DNA from: Nitrospira sp.
GTDB taxonomy: Bacteria > Nitrospirota > Nitrospiria > Nitrospirales > Nitrospiraceae
Direction: 5' to 3'
Assembly (NCBI GenBank): GCA_005116885.1
Contig: SWDP01000004.1
Location: 1 to 62,772 of the forward strand
Length of the DNA stretch: 62,772 nt
Below, piece after piece: positions 17,871 through 28,158 of this stretch. Each line of letters starts with the position of its first letter. Positions within the stretch are counted from its first letter, which is position 1. A program made the position numbers and the translations under genes. The notes beneath the pieces are model-generated. The model did not search any database, had not been told where the DNA came from, and saw nothing but the letters and a program-made list of their open reading frames with translations.

Positions 17871-20381
17871 ATGCATAACTCAATCATCATCAAGGGCGCC
17901 CGGGAACACAACCTCAAGAACATCGACGTCACGATTCCGCGCGATCAGCTCGTCGTGATCACGGGCCTGAGCGGGTCGGGCAAGTCGTCACTGGCTTTCG
18001 ACACCATCTATGCCGAGGGGCAACGACGGTATGTCGAGTCGCTCTCGGCCTATGCCCGTCAGTTCCTTGAGCAGATGGGCAAGCCCGACGTCGATTCCAT
18101 CGAAGGGCTTTCGCCTGCCATTTCCATCGAACAGAAAAGCACCAGCCACAATCCCCGGTCCACGGTCGGGACCGTCACTGAGATTTACGACTATCTTCGT
18201 CTTCTCTATGCCAGGGTCGGGCGGCCCTCCTGTTTTCAGTGCGGCGAGGAGATCACTGCGCAGACGGTGCAGCAGATGGTCGATGCGATCGGTCTGTTGC
18301 CGGAGGGGAGCAAGTTTCAGCTTTTGGCTCCCATCGTGCGCGGCAGGAAGGGCGAGTACCGCAAAGAACTGCTCGATATGCGTCGAGCCGGCTATGTCAG
18401 GGCCAGGATCGATGGTCATCTGGTCGATTTGGATGAGGAGATCACGCTCGATAAGCAGAAGAAACATACGATCGAGATCGTCGTCGACCGGCTGGTGATG
18501 AAACCAGGCGAGGCCCTGACGAGACGGTTGGCCGATTCGGTGGAGACTTCGTTGAAGCTCGCCGGTGGATTGGTCGGGGTGCTGACGGAGAACGGGAAGG
18601 TGTCACTTTATAGTGAGAAGCTCGCCTGCATCCGCTGCGGCGTCAGTTATCCGGAAATTACCCCCCGCGTTTTTTCGTTTAATAGTCCGCACGGCGCCTG
18701 TCCTGCTTGTGACGGCATCGGTTACGCCATGGCACCCGGCTCTTCTGACGATGAAGATTTCACGTTACTGGAACCCTGCGAGGTCTGCGGGGGCGCGCGG
18801 TTGCGGCCTGAAAGCCTGTCCGTCAAGTTGGCCAAACAGTCGATCGCGGAGGTGACGCATCTCTCCGTGCGAGCCGCCGCCGACTTCTTCGCATCGTTGA
18901 AATTCACCGAGCGCGAATTGACGATTGCCCATCGCATTTTGAAAGAAATTCGCGAACGGCTGGGGTTCCTCGTCAACGTCGGGCTGGACTACCTGACCTT
19001 GGATCGCGCAGCCGCCACCTTGTCCGGTGGAGAAGGCCAACGCATCAGGCTCGCCACGCAAATAGGCTCCGGCCTTGTCGGCGTCCTCTACATCCTCGAT
19101 GAACCGTCGATCGGCCTCCATCAACGGGATAATCGCCGCTTGCTCCAAACCCTGCTACGCCTGCGCGACCTGGGCAACACGGTAGTGGTGGTGGAGCACG
19201 ATGCCGAAACCATGATGGCAGCGGATCATCTGTTGGATATGGGGCCTGGGGCCGGGACGCACGGCGGCCAGGTTATCGCCCAAGGCACACCGACCGACGT
19301 CATGGGAAATCTCGACTCGCTGACGGGCCAGTATCTCCGTGGCACGCAGATGGTCAGCCTGCCTCGCCGCGAGCGCAAAGCGAAGGGATTGTTGTCCATC
19401 GTGGGGGCCAAGAAACACAACCTCAAGGGAATAACCGCCAAGATTCCACTCGGCCTGCTCACCTGTGTGACGGGCGTGTCCGGGTCAGGCAAGAGTACGC
19501 TGGTGCTCGAGGTGCTGTTCCATTCCCTCTCCCAGCTGCTCTATCAGAAAAAACCGAAGATTGATGGCTGCAAAGAACTGCTGGGTGTCGAAGCGCTGGA
19601 TAAAGTGATCGACATTGACCAGGCCCCGATCGGTAGGACGCCGCGCTCAAATCCGGCAACTTATACGGGTCTGTTCGGCTTCATCCGGGATCTCTACTCC
19701 AATCTGCCGGAGTCCCGCGTCAGAGGTTATAAGCCTGGCCGCTATAGTTTCAATGTGAAGGGCGGTCGCTGTGAGGCCTGTCAGGGCGATGGGTTGATCA
19801 AGATCGAGATGCATTTCCTCCCGGATGTCTATGTGACCTGTGAGGTCTGCAAGGGCCTGCGGTACAACCGTGAGACGATGGAGATACACCATAAGGGGAA
19901 GAGCATCGCCGATGTATTAAATATGACGGTGGACGATGCCGTGGAGTTCTTCGAGCATATCCCGTTTATCAAACGGAAGCTCGACACCCTGCACGATGTC
20001 GGGTTGCATTACGTGAAACTTGGCCAGTCGGCCACCACGCTGTCAGGGGGCGAGGCGCAACGAGTCAAACTCTCACGCGAACTGTCGAAACGTCCGACCG
20101 GGCGCACGATGTACATTTTGGATGAACCGACGACCGGGCTTCATTTCGCCGACGTGCAGCGGTTGCTGGATGTGTTGGATCGGCTCGTCGAAGCCGGCAA
20201 CACCGTGGTGGTCATCGAACATAACCTCGATGTGATCAAGAACGCAGATTGGATCATCGATCTCGGTCCGGAAGGCGGCGATCGCGGCGGTGAAATCGTG
20301 GCCGAAGGGCCACCGAAAGACATCGCCAAGTCGAAACGGTCGTATACAGGGCAAGTGCTCAAAGAAGCGGGGGTGGGATAA
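17871..20381 (+). CDS. uvrA: Excinuclease ABC subunit A lacking the insertion domain
   Basis: 836 residues from the ATG at 17871 (usual UvrA is about 940). It is the damage-sensing ATPase of nucleotide excision repair, acting as a dimer with UvrB. Walker A motifs GLSGSGKSS (N-terminal half) and GVSGSGKST (C-terminal half), two ABC signatures ([24 protein letters not shown]) and Walker B ([22 protein letters not shown]) are present. The UvrB-binding region (about 118-235) and zinc sites (CIRCG, CPACDG; CEACQG, CEVCKG) are kept. Between CPACDG and CEVCGGARL only about 28 residues remain where other UvrA proteins have over 100, so the insertion domain is absent. Upstream sequence shows an extended -10 only a few bases from the start. 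Confidence 0.93.
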   Translation: MHNSIIIKGAREHNLKNIDVTIPRDQLVVITGLSGSGKSSLAFDTIYAEGQRRYVESLSAYARQFLEQMGKPDVDSIEGLSPAISIEQKSTSHNPRSTVGTVTEIYDYLRLLYARVGRPSCFQCGEEITAQTVQQMVDAIGLLPEGSKFQLLAPIVRGRKGEYRKELLDMRRAGYVRARIDGHLVDLDEEITLDKQKKHTIEIVVDRLVMKPGEALTRRLADSVETSLKLAGGLVGVLTENGKVSLYSEKLACIRCGVSYPEITPRVFSFNSPHGACPACDGIGYAMAPGSSDDEDFTLLEPCEVCGGARLRPESLSVKLAKQSIAEVTHLSVRAAADFFASLKFTERELTIAHRILKEIRERLGFLVNVGLDYLTLDRAAATLSGGEGQRIRLATQIGSGLVGVLYILDEPSIGLHQRDNRRLLQTLLRLRDLGNTVVVVEHDAETMMAADHLLDMGPGAGTHGGQVIAQGTPTDVMGNLDSLTGQYLRGTQMVSLPRRERKAKGLLSIVGAKKHNLKGITAKIPLGLLTCVTGVSGSGKSTLVLEVLFHSLSQLLYQKKPKIDGCKELLGVEALDKVIDIDQAPIGRTPRSNPATYTGLFGFIRDLYSNLPESRVRGYKPGRYSFNVKGGRCEACQGDGLIKIEMHFLPDVYVTCEVCKGLRYNRETMEIHHKGKSIADVLNMTVDDAVEFFEHIPFIKRKLDTLHDVGLHYVKLGQSATTLSGGEAQRVKLSRELSKRPTGRTMYILDEPTTGLHFADVQRLLDVLDRLVEAGNTVVVIEHNLDVIKNADWIIDLGPEGGDRGGEIVAEGPPKDIAKSKRSYTGQVLKEAGVG

Positions 20382-20462
20382 GTACATGCCCTTGAAGGGA
20401 TCGCTCGGCCGCAACGGAGTCTCTCAGGTTCTGCGCCGGAATATCGATGACCTGCCCTTCTA

Positions 20463-20640
20463 GCCCGCATGATTCATGAAGGTTCGTTGCGAAAGCGTGC
20501 AGACGCGAAGCGAGACGGGCACTCGGAGGCGTGAAGCCCTGAGGCATACTCGTGCAGTATGTCGAAGGGCTGAACGGCGAGACTGCCCGTCGCAGCCGCG
20601 TATCCGCGCTTGCAGCAGAAGCTTCATGAATCATGCGGGC
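20463..20640. repeat. 178-bp terminal-inverted-repeat element, copy A
   Basis: Ends are GCCCGCATGATTCATGAAG and its near-perfect inverted copy. The interior contains a hairpin (AGCCCT...AGGGCT enclosing CATACT...AGTATG). Copy B lies in the same orientation at 22867-23044, so the two flank the DUF485-actP cassette. No coding sequence; a MITE-like non-autonomous element is the likely nature. Confidence 0.85.
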
Positions 20641-20816
20641 GAGATCAACGGCACGCCACAGGCATTGGAACTAACCGTTGATCTTTAGGTATTCCTCATC
20701 CAGATGCCAGCTATCTCCAACTGGCCCTCGGCACCGACGCGGTCGCTTGGAATAGTTGCATCCTAACTTGTCACACCACCGACTTGGCATCGAACCAATG
20801 ACTTCGAGGAAGCACC

Positions 20817-21125
20817 GTGGATCCTGAGTTGGTCGCGCGAATTGCGAACAATCCGAACTATCAGGCGCTGAAAGCCAAGCGAACCCGCTTCGGCTGGTGG
20901 CTGACCCTGGTGATGATGATCGCCTACTACGGCTTCATTCTGCTAGTGGCGTTTAACAAGAGCTTTCTGTCACAGAAACTTGGCGCCGGCGTGATGACCC
21001 TGGGCATTCCGATCGGCTTTGGCATCATCCTGTTCACGATCGTGATCACTGCGTACTACGTGAATCGCGCCAACCGCGAGTTCGATGCATTGTCCGACGC
21101 CATTGCCAAGGAGTTGTTGAAATGA
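20817..21125 (+). CDS. yjcH: DUF485 small membrane protein (YjcH family)
   Basis: 102 residues with two membrane segments (about 27-48 and 62-83). The GTG start at 20817 has GAGGAAG upstream. DUF485 proteins are regularly encoded directly before the acetate permease gene, as here, where the stop overlaps the next ATG (ATGA); an accessory role in acetate uptake is inferred from that association. The codon style, rich in GGC/GCC/CTG, differs from the surrounding genes and matches actP. Confidence 0.85.
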   Translation: MDPELVARIANNPNYQALKAKRTRFGWWLTLVMMIAYYGFILLVAFNKSFLSQKLGAGVMTLGIPIGFGIILFTIVITAYYVNRANREFDALSDAIAKELLK

Positions 21126-22861
21126 TCGACCTGCCTCGCACGTATCTCAATGCAGTGCGGTCCGGGCTGACTGTGGCCGCGTTCTTTGCTGTTGCTGCAT
21201 CGGTGTATGCCGCAAGCCCGGATGTCGGCCAAACACAGAAGCAGCCGATCAATTGGACGGCAATCGGCATGTTCGGTGTGTTTGTATTGCTCACGCTGTT
21301 CATCACGAAATGGGCAGCGGCCCGAACCAAGTCGGCGGCTGCTTTTTATACAGCGGGTGGGAGCATTACGGGCTTCCAGAACGGTCTGGCGATTGCCGGT
21401 GACTTCATGTCTGCGGCATCGTTCCTGGGCATTTCGGCAGCGGTGATGGCCAGCGGCTACGACGGCCTCATCTACTCGATCGGTTTTTTAGTCGGCTGGC
21501 CGATACTCACCTTCCTGATGGCCGAGCGTCTGCGCAACCTCGGTAAGTTCACCTTCGCTGATGTCGCTGCCTTCCGGTTCAAACAGGCGCCGATCCGCAT
21601 CTTCGCGGCCTCTGGCACGTTGGTGGTGGTGGCATTCTACCTGATCGCGCAGATGGTCGGCGCCGGCCAGTTGATCACCCTCCTGTTCGGTCTCGAATAC
21701 TGGATGGCCGTTGTCATCGTCGGCGCGTTGATGATGGTCTACGTGTTGTTCGGTGGCATGACAGCGACCACCTGGGTGCAGATCGTCAAGGCCTGCATGC
21801 TGCTGGGCGGCGCAACCTTCATGGCGTTCATGGTGCTGCTGAATTTCGGCTTCAGCCTGGAAGCGCTGTTTGCCAACGCGGTCGAGATCAAAGCCGGCCT
21901 GGCCACAACCGCGGGCAAGACGTCGACGGAAGCGGCGGCCGCCGGCCAGTCGATCATGGGACCGGGCAACTTCGTCAAGGACCCGATCTCGGCGATCTCA
22001 TTCGGCATGGCGCTGATGTTCGGCACGGCCGGCCTGCCGCACATCCTGATGCGCTTTTTCACGGTACCGAGCGCCAAGGAAGCGCGCAAGTCGGTGATGT
22101 GGGCGACCGGATGGATCGGCTATTTCTACCTGCTGACCTTCATCATCGGTTTCGGCGCCATCACCTTCGTGCTGACCAACCCGGAGTTCCTCGATGCCAA
22201 CGGTGCGCTCAAGGGCGGCAGCAATATGGCAGCGGTACACCTGGCCAACGCGGTGGGTGGCAATGTATTTCTCGGCTTCATCTCGGCCGTGGCATTCGCC
22301 ACCATCCTGGCGGTTGTTGCCGGTCTCACGCTGTCTGGTGCGTCAGCCGTGTCACACGACTTGTACGCGACGGCTCTCAAAGGCGGAAAGGCCGACGGCG
22401 CTTCCGAGTTGCGAGTATCGCGCATAACCACGGTGGCGCTAGGAATCCTGGCCGTATTGCTGGGCATCGTGTTCGAGAAACAGAACGTGGCGTTCATGGT
22501 GTCCTTGGCATTCGCGATCGCGGCATCGGCCAACTTCCCGGTGTTGTTCATGTCAGTGTTGTGGAAAAACTGCACGACCCGCGGCGCGGTCATTGGCGGT
22601 TTTCTCGGACTGATTTCATCGGTACTGCTCACGATCGTATCGCCTTCGGTGTGGGAAGCGACCTTGGGCTATCCGAAAGGCAGCGCCTTGTTCCCGTACA
22701 CCTCGCCGGCGCTGTTCTCCATGACGATCGGAGTCGTGGGCATCTGGTTGTTCTCGATCCTTGACCGAAGCAGCCAGGCGGCAAAGGACCGTGGCGGCTT
22801 TCTGGCCCAACAAGTACGCTCGGAGACCGGCATCGGCGCGACGACCGCATCCAGGCACTGA
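21122..22861 (+). CDS. actP: Cation/acetate symporter
   Basis: 579 residues of the sodium:solute symporter (SSS) family with about 13 membrane segments. The N-terminus is signal-peptide-like (ending ASVYAASP) and is followed by the ActP phrase [32 protein letters not shown] and later [12 protein letters not shown]. It takes up acetate and perhaps other short monocarboxylates with a cation across the inner membrane. Overlap with the DUF485 gene implies translational coupling. Both genes sit between direct copies of a 178-bp repeat, and their composition resembles Betaproteobacteria; together this points to acquisition as a cassette. Confidence 0.93.
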   Translation: MIDLPRTYLNAVRSGLTVAAFFAVAASVYAASPDVGQTQKQPINWTAIGMFGVFVLLTLFITKWAAARTKSAAAFYTAGGSITGFQNGLAIAGDFMSAASFLGISAAVMASGYDGLIYSIGFLVGWPILTFLMAERLRNLGKFTFADVAAFRFKQAPIRIFAASGTLVVVAFYLIAQMVGAGQLITLLFGLEYWMAVVIVGALMMVYVLFGGMTATTWVQIVKACMLLGGATFMAFMVLLNFGFSLEALFANAVEIKAGLATTAGKTSTEAAAAGQSIMGPGNFVKDPISAISFGMALMFGTAGLPHILMRFFTVPSAKEARKSVMWATGWIGYFYLLTFIIGFGAITFVLTNPEFLDANGALKGGSNMAAVHLANAVGGNVFLGFISAVAFATILAVVAGLTLSGASAVSHDLYATALKGGKADGASELRVSRITTVALGILAVLLGIVFEKQNVAFMVSLAFAIAASANFPVLFMSVLWKNCTTRGAVIGGFLGLISSVLLTIVSPSVWEATLGYPKGSALFPYTSPALFSMTIGVVGIWLFSILDRSSQAAKDRGGFLAQQVRSETGIGATTASRH

Positions 22862-22866
22862 GCCTA

Positions 22867-23044
22867 GCCCGTAATATTCATGAAGGTTCGTTGCGAAAGC
22901 GTGCAGCCGCGACGCGAGACGGGCACTCGGAGCCGTAAAGCCCTGAGCCATACTCATGCGGTATGTCGAAGGGCTGAGCGGCGAGACTGCCTGTCGTAGC
23001 CGCGTATCCGCACTTGTAGCAGAAGCTTCATGAATCATGCAGGC
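22867..23044. repeat. 178-bp terminal-inverted-repeat element, copy B
   Basis: Same length, orientation and internal hairpins as copy A at 20463, beginning five bases after the actP stop codon and ending at the stop codon of the convergent gene. TA occurs at both outer edges, compatible with a TA target, while copy A has it only on the left. Confidence 0.85.
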
Positions 23045-23343
23045 TACGGACGCCAGAATGCCTCCCAATCTTCTTGCCGGATTTGCAGTGCTCGAAGGAC
23101 ATCGACCGGAAGACCAGTCGTGACCTGAGCCTGGGCTTCGTACCCCACGATTTGTTTGTGCAAAATAAACGCCATGGCTTTTAAATGCTGGAGACTCAGC
23201 CGGACTGTGGCCACTCGTTCAATGGGCGGGGGAACACCTGGCGCGACCGGATTGGCTCCCGAAACCTGAAAATTCAGCGTGCACCCGAGCGGCCCAAGGT
23301 TGAGTTGAAATTGGTCGGCATAGACATCAGGGGTTTCGGCCAT
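23044..23343 (-). CDS. Small conserved protein, DUF3467-like
   Basis: 99 residues from the ATG at 23343, which has an AGGAGG site seven bases upstream. The sequence (DQFQLNLGPLGCTLNF, then VATVRLSLQHLKAMAFILHKQIVGYE) resembles DUF3467 proteins: two strands, an S/T-rich turn and a long helix with a conserved YE. No catalytic motif. Its last base pairs touch the end of repeat copy B, so the repeat inserted right at its 3' end. Confidence 0.6.
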   Translation of the reverse strand: MAETPDVYADQFQLNLGPLGCTLNFQVSGANPVAPGVPPPIERVATVRLSLQHLKAMAFILHKQIVGYEAQAQVTTGLPVDVLRALQIRQEDWEAFWRP

Positions 23344-23647
23344 ACGTCCTCCTAGAAATTTGGGTTGTGCGAGCGACGCGATATTAGCGTTCACCCTAGG
23401 AATTGGTCAATGGAGTCTCCCCGATACCAGTATCGGCTGCTCACATTGATCGACTGACAGATTCCCACCCTTTTCTGCTTGAAGCGACAAGAGCTAATTC
23501 GTAAAATGCCGCCTGCTTCTTGTCGATCTTGCAGAGGGACCGACCAGGCGGAGCTGTGAACAATCCAGCGTCTCGTATGTCAGCATGCCAAACTGGTGAA
23601 CGGTAACACGGGGCGCTTACCCCATCACACTAAGGACATCGTGGTCT

Positions 23648-26182
23648 ATGCCATCTAAAGAGAAAAAACGCGGGCAGGCAAAGGACGGATCCAAGCCGGC
23701 AGAATCCGCTCAAACGGCCGGCATGGCTGAGGATTTTGAGAAGCTCGGGGTGTTCTATCTCGGCCGCCCATACGATCTGGTCGCGAAGCAGGCAAAGCCC
23801 GGCTGGTCACTCTACGACTCCAAAGACTTGGTCACTCACGCTGTCTGCGTCGGAATGACCGGCAGCGGAAAGACCGGTCTCTGCATCGGGCTGCTCGAAG
23901 AAGCAGCCATCGATGGGATTCCCGCCTTGATCATCGACCCGAAAGGCGATCTCGCCAATCTGATGCTAAATTTTCCACAACTTCGCGGGGAAGATTTCGC
24001 GCCATGGGTCAATGAGGACGATGCCCGCAAGAAGGGTCTCTCGACGGCGGACTACGCGACACAACAAGCCGACATGTGGAAGAACGGTCTGGGGGACTGG
24101 GGCCAGAGTGGCGAACGAATTCAGAAGCTCCGCGATGCTGCTGATGTCGTCGTCTATACGCCAGGCAGTAACGCGGGCATTCCCGTGTCTATCCTTAAGT
24201 CCTTTGCGGCGCCGCCGCAGGAGATTCTGGACGATCCCGAAATGCTGCGCGAGCGAATCAGCACGACGGTGACGAGTCTATTGGGTTTCATCGGCGTCGA
24301 AGCCGACCCCATCAAGAGTCGTGAACACATTCTGCTCTCGACGATTCTCGGCCACACGTGGAAAGCAGGACAGGATTTGGATCTGGCGACATTGATCCAG
24401 CAGATCCAGACGCCACCAGTTACCAAAATCGGCGTACTTGATCTAGACTCGTTCTATCCATCGAAGGAACGCTTTGCCCTTGCCATGCAGCTCAATAACT
24501 TATTAGCCTCGCCGGGTTTTTCTGCCTGGTTGGAAGGTGAGGCGCTCGACATTGGGCAGATGCTCCATTCGCCCGGTGGCAAGCCGAGGCTTGCCATTTT
24601 CTCGATCGCGCATCTGAACGATGCAGAGCGCATGTTCTTTGTCACCTTGCTGCTCAGTCAAACGCTTGGCTGGGTGCGGGCGCAGTCCGGCACAACCAGT
24701 CTCCGCGCCATCCTCTACATGGACGAAATCTTTGGTTATTTCCCGCCGGTTGCTAATCCGCCGTCGAAACAGCCCTTGCTCACGTTGCTGAAGCAAGCCC
24801 GCGCGTTCGGCCTGGGCGTGGTGTTGGCCACACAGAACCCCGTCGATCTGGACTACAAAGGCTTAGCGAATACCGGCACCTGGTTCATTGGACGGCTGCA
24901 AACCGAACGAGACAAGGCGCGTGTGTTGGAGGGGCTGGAAGGCGCCGCTGCAAGCAGCGGAAAGAAGTTCGATAAACAGAGGATGGAGCAGACTTTGGCC
25001 GGCCTGGGCAATCGAGTCTTTCTCTTGAACAATGTGCATGAAGATGCGCCGGAAGTCTTTCAGACCAGATGGACCCTGTCATATCTTCGGGGGCCACTCA
25101 CGCGGACGCAGATCAAGACCCTGATGGACCCCGTGAAACGTAAAATGTTAAACGTGAAAGGTTTGGTGGAGAGCGAGCAACCGGGATCTTCAGTCGCCAT
25201 GGCTCACGTTTCACCTTTCACCTCTCACCTTTCACGCCCGATGCTCCCCCCCGATGTGCCTCAGCATTTTATCCCCGTCCGAGGGAGCCAACCAAGCGGC
25301 AGCGCGTTGATCTACCAGCCGATGTTACTCGGAACAGCACAGGTGCGGGTATCAGATAACAAGGCCGGTGTCGATGTGACGCAGGATGTGACTGTACTTA
25401 CGCCGATCTCAGACGGTGCCGTGGCGGTGGATTGGGGGCAGGCCGTGGAAGCGAGCGTCGCTGTGGCTGATCTTGAATCAGCGCCATCGGACAATGCGCA
25501 GTTCGGTGCAGTTCCCAGCTCGGCAAGCAAAGCGAAGAGCTATGAGACGTGGAATAAGGAGTTTTCCGGTTGGTTATTCCGAACTCAGCGAATCGGTCTC
25601 TTCAAGAGCCCCAGCACGAAAGAAGTCTCCAAGCCAGGCGAATCCGAGCGAGACTTCCGTGTGCGACTGCAGCAATCAGGCCGTGAAGCGCGGGACAAAC
25701 AATCGGACAGCCTGCGTCAAAAGTACGCGCCGAAGATTGCCGCGCTGCAAGATCGGATCAGACGCGCAGGACAAATGGTCGAACGGCAGCAAGCGGAATC
25801 TCGTTCGAGTCAAATGCAGGCAGCAATTTCTGTGGGCGCCTCGATTCTTGGAGCGTTTCTCGGAAGAAAAACCATCAGCGCGTCGAACATCGGCCGGGCG
25901 ACCACGGCAATTCGTGGAGCGGGACGTGCGATCAAAGAATCGAAGGATGTGGGGCAAGCCGAAGAGAACGTCTCGGCGCTCCAGCAGCAACTGGCAGACC
26001 TTGAATCCCAGTTCAAAGTGGAGACCGATGCCCTTGCTGCCGCGACCGACCCCCTCAGCGAGCAGCTCGAAACCGTCTCTCTTAAACCGACTAAAGCCAA
26101 TATCGCCGTGAAACTCGTCGCCCTTGCCTGGACACCGAACTGGCAGGACGGGAAGGGTGTGCTGACGCCCGCCTGGCAATAG
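23648..26182 (+). CDS. HerA/FtsK-type P-loop ATPase with C-terminal coiled coil
   Basis: 844 residues, cytosolic. Walker A is GMTGSGKTG (69-77), followed by LIIDPKGDLANLM (95-108), the HerA/VirD4-like second segment; Walker B is AILYMDEIFG (354-363), and TQNP (395-398) fits sensor I. Between them lies an inserted helical region (residues 125-320). The last 230 residues contain a coiled coil (about 680-820, RDKQSDSLRQKYAPKIAALQ; ENVSALQQQLADLESQ). Such ATPases translocate DNA or protein; the substrate of this one is unknown and no nuclease gene (NurA) or conjugation gene is next to it. Residues 496-530 are encoded by a heptamer repeat array, so this linker is probably disordered. Ribosome-binding site AAGGACAT before the ATG. 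Confidence 0.8.
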   Translation: MPSKEKKRGQAKDGSKPAESAQTAGMAEDFEKLGVFYLGRPYDLVAKQAKPGWSLYDSKDLVTHAVCVGMTGSGKTGLCIGLLEEAAIDGIPALIIDPKGDLANLMLNFPQLRGEDFAPWVNEDDARKKGLSTADYATQQADMWKNGLGDWGQSGERIQKLRDAADVVVYTPGSNAGIPVSILKSFAAPPQEILDDPEMLRERISTTVTSLLGFIGVEADPIKSREHILLSTILGHTWKAGQDLDLATLIQQIQTPPVTKIGVLDLDSFYPSKERFALAMQLNNLLASPGFSAWLEGEALDIGQMLHSPGGKPRLAIFSIAHLNDAERMFFVTLLLSQTLGWVRAQSGTTSLRAILYMDEIFGYFPPVANPPSKQPLLTLLKQARAFGLGVVLATQNPVDLDYKGLANTGTWFIGRLQTERDKARVLEGLEGAAASSGKKFDKQRMEQTLAGLGNRVFLLNNVHEDAPEVFQTRWTLSYLRGPLTRTQIKTLMDPVKRKMLNVKGLVESEQPGSSVAMAHVSPFTSHLSRPMLPPDVPQHFIPVRGSQPSGSALIYQPMLLGTAQVRVSDNKAGVDVTQDVTVLTPISDGAVAVDWGQAVEASVAVADLESAPSDNAQFGAVPSSASKAKSYETWNKEFSGWLFRTQRIGLFKSPSTKEVSKPGESERDFRVRLQQSGREARDKQSDSLRQKYAPKIAALQDRIRRAGQMVERQQAESRSSQMQAAISVGASILGAFLGRKTISASNIGRATTAIRGAGRAIKESKDVGQAEENVSALQQQLADLESQFKVETDALAAATDPLSEQLETVSLKPTKANIAVKLVALAWTPNWQDGKGVLTPAWQ
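25133..25237 (+). repeat. Heptamer array inside the ATPase gene
   Basis: Left arm words GTGAAAC, GTAAAAT, GTTAAAC, GTGAAAG; right arm words TCACGTT, TCACCTT, TCACCTC, TCACCTT, TCACGCC, i.e. the same word inverted. It keeps the reading frame open and encodes residues 496-530. Same type as the intergenic arrays at 37354, 57209 and others. Confidence 0.8.
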
Positions 26183-26228
26183 ACTCTTCCCCTACGGTCG
26201 AATGACCGCATTGCCGTATGCCCCTGTC

Positions 26229-26792
26229 TCAGTGCTTGCGATCCCTCTGCATGATTTTATCGGTCCACGCAAGGAGGATGGCCGAGCCGAGAAAGGTCAT
26301 GTGGATCAAGATCTTCCACTTGATGTGCTCAATATCTTCATGCTCGATATTGACGAACGATTTGAGCAGATGAATGCTGGAGATGCCGATCAAGGAAGCC
26401 GCGAGTTTAATCTTGATGGTGCCGGGATCGATGTGGGTCAGCCATTCCGGTCGATCGGCATGTCCCTCTAAATCCAATTTGCTCACGAAGGTGGCGTAGC
26501 CGCCAATGATCACCATGGTGAGCAAGTTCGCCACCATTGTCACGTCAATCAGCCCCAGGACACCTAGCATGAAGACCGTTTCTTGTTGCTGATTGATGTG
26601 CCAGATCATCTCCCACAGTTCGATGAGAAATTTGTACGCGTACAACAGTTCGGCCACAATGAGGCCGCCATAGAGAGGCGCTTGAATCCACCGGCTGGCG
26701 AACACGAGGGTTTCGAATAGGTGCTCGACGCGGTTAATGGGAGCATGCGGGTGCTTCACGGCTGGGGGTTCTGAAGAATCGGGATGACTCAC
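26229..26792 (-). CDS. UPF0114/YqhA-type membrane protein
   Basis: 187 residues with about three to four membrane segments (near 35-50, 75-100, 140-155, 162-178). The run ASRWIQAPLYGGLIVAELLY and the later HIDPGTIKIKLAASLIGISS are typical of the YqhA family, known to be an inner-membrane protein of unknown function. It converges on the ATPase gene with 46 bp between the stops. Confidence 0.85.
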   Translation of the reverse strand: MSHPDSSEPPAVKHPHAPINRVEHLFETLVFASRWIQAPLYGGLIVAELLYAYKFLIELWEMIWHINQQQETVFMLGVLGLIDVTMVANLLTMVIIGGYATFVSKLDLEGHADRPEWLTHIDPGTIKIKLAASLIGISSIHLLKSFVNIEHEDIEHIKWKILIHMTFLGSAILLAWTDKIMQRDRKH

Positions 26793-26888
26793 GGGGGACT
26801 ATCCTAGTGGGCGAGGAAGGGAGCTGTCAATTCCAACGACAGTGCTGAGGTCATGAGAGAAGCCACGGCAACCGTGGAGCAACATTGA

Positions 26889-27299
26889 TCAATCAGCCAG
26901 CGTAGCAACGGATGGCGCCGCCGATTCGACCTGGCTGGGCGGGGCGCACAGAAGATGAAGCGCTTGGATGATCTTTTGACCCTCCGAGGCCTTCTCGAGA
27001 TAGAAATTGGCTCCCGCGAGAGAGCAGGCCGCCTGGTCCTCGCGCGAAGGGTCATCCGTGACGATAATGATGATCGGCGGGATCATCAATCGTTTGATGT
27101 GTCGAAGCACCTCGATGCCTCGGCCATCTTGAAGGGACGCGTTCATAATGGCAATGTCCGGTTTGCGATTCAGAATCATGGCGGTGGTTTCCTCTGAACC
27201 GGACGATTCTCCCACGACATGCAAGCCGGTTATTTTTTCAAGTCGCTTCTTCAGTCTTTCTCGAAAGTAGGCATCTGTGTCAGCGAGGACAATAGTCAT
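26889..27299 (-). CDS. Stand-alone pseudo-receiver (phospho-acceptor Asp replaced by Asn)
   Basis: 136 residues, one response-regulator receiver domain with no output domain. The alpha/beta pattern is clear (VLADTDAYFRERL; PDIAIMNASLQDGRG; IIIIVTDD; NFYLEKASE), with Thr81 and Lys103 of the active site kept, but the position of the phosphorylated Asp is Asn53 (codon AAC) and the acidic pocket reads ADTD. Such domains usually cannot be phosphorylated and may act constitutively or as docking partners. It follows the kinase-regulator operon after 210 bp and could be served by it. A CCACGG/CCGTGG hairpin (26863-26877) follows the gene. Confidence 0.8.
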   Translation of the reverse strand: MTIVLADTDAYFRERLKKRLEKITGLHVVGESSGSEETTAMILNRKPDIAIMNASLQDGRGIEVLRHIKRLMIPPIIIIVTDDPSREDQAACSLAGANFYLEKASEGQKIIQALHLLCAPPSQVESAAPSVATLAD

Positions 27300-27510
27300 A
27301 TAGTCGTGTTACCAAGGTTAATAATCGTCCCTCGAATCATGGGTCATCTCTAGACTCAATCGAAGAGAAAGACCAACAGCCGAATGCGCAGGGGCTGTGG
27401 GAATATCATGATACTGCGCTGACCAAACGGCACATGCGAACGGTTCAGACCCCCGCCGCCATTCCCTACATCCCACAGACTCTGTGTGTACCAGTGAGCC
27501 ATTGATATGA

Positions 27511-28158
27511 TTATTCAACCAAGCGATGGTCGAGGGCATAGCGGATCAGCTCGGCGGTGGTCGTAAGTTGGAGTTTGTCCAGGAGCCGGGCCCGATAGGT
27601 ACTCACCGTCTTAATACTCAGCGTCAGCGACTCCGCGATGTGGCGAACAGACTGGCCCTGCGCTAACAAGACAAACACTTCGAATTCTCGCTCAGACAAG
27701 GTGTGATGGCCGGGGCGCGTAGGATGCTTGGTCAGGCTGCTCGCCATGTACTCGCCCAGGGAGGGGGTGACATACATGCGGCCGGCCAGGACCTGCGTCA
27801 CCGCTTTGGCCAGCTCCTCTGGTACAGTCTGCTTGGTGAGATAGGCCATCGCCCCTGCGCGAAAAGCCCGCACGGCGTATTGCTCCTCGGTGTGCAGACT
27901 CAAGACCATCAGCGGGAGGTCGGGAGCCAGGCTGTGTAACTCGCAGAGCAGCTCCAACCCGCTCTGGTCCGGCAGGCTGATATCCACAATGGCCAGATCC
28001 CACGTTTCCCGTTGTACCGCCGCAATCCCCTTCTGCCCGGTATCCGCTTCCCCAAGCTCGACGTGCGGAAGGGCCTTCTCCAGAATCTGTTTCACACCCA
28101 GGCGTACCACCTCATGATCATCGATGATGAGCACTTTCACGAGCTGAGCCCCAATCAT
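27511..28158 (-). CDS. NarL/FixJ-type response regulator
   Basis: 215 residues. Receiver domain 1-120 with the phospho-acceptor Asp59 in AIVDISLPD, Thr/Ser and Lys (YLTKQ) of the active site, then a LuxR-type helix-turn-helix (about 150-210: LSEREFEVFVLLAQGQSVRHIA, TVSTYRARLLDKL). Its ATG overlaps the stop of the kinase gene 28155-29351 (ATGA), so the kinase and regulator are a pair. It should bind DNA when phosphorylated; target genes cannot be read from the window. Confidence 0.92.
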   Translation of the reverse strand: MIGAQLVKVLIIDDHEVVRLGVKQILEKALPHVELGEADTGQKGIAAVQRETWDLAIVDISLPDQSGLELLCELHSLAPDLPLMVLSLHTEEQYAVRAFRAGAMAYLTKQTVPEELAKAVTQVLAGRMYVTPSLGEYMASSLTKHPTRPGHHTLSEREFEVFVLLAQGQSVRHIAESLTLSIKTVSTYRARLLDKLQLTTTAELIRYALDHRLVE

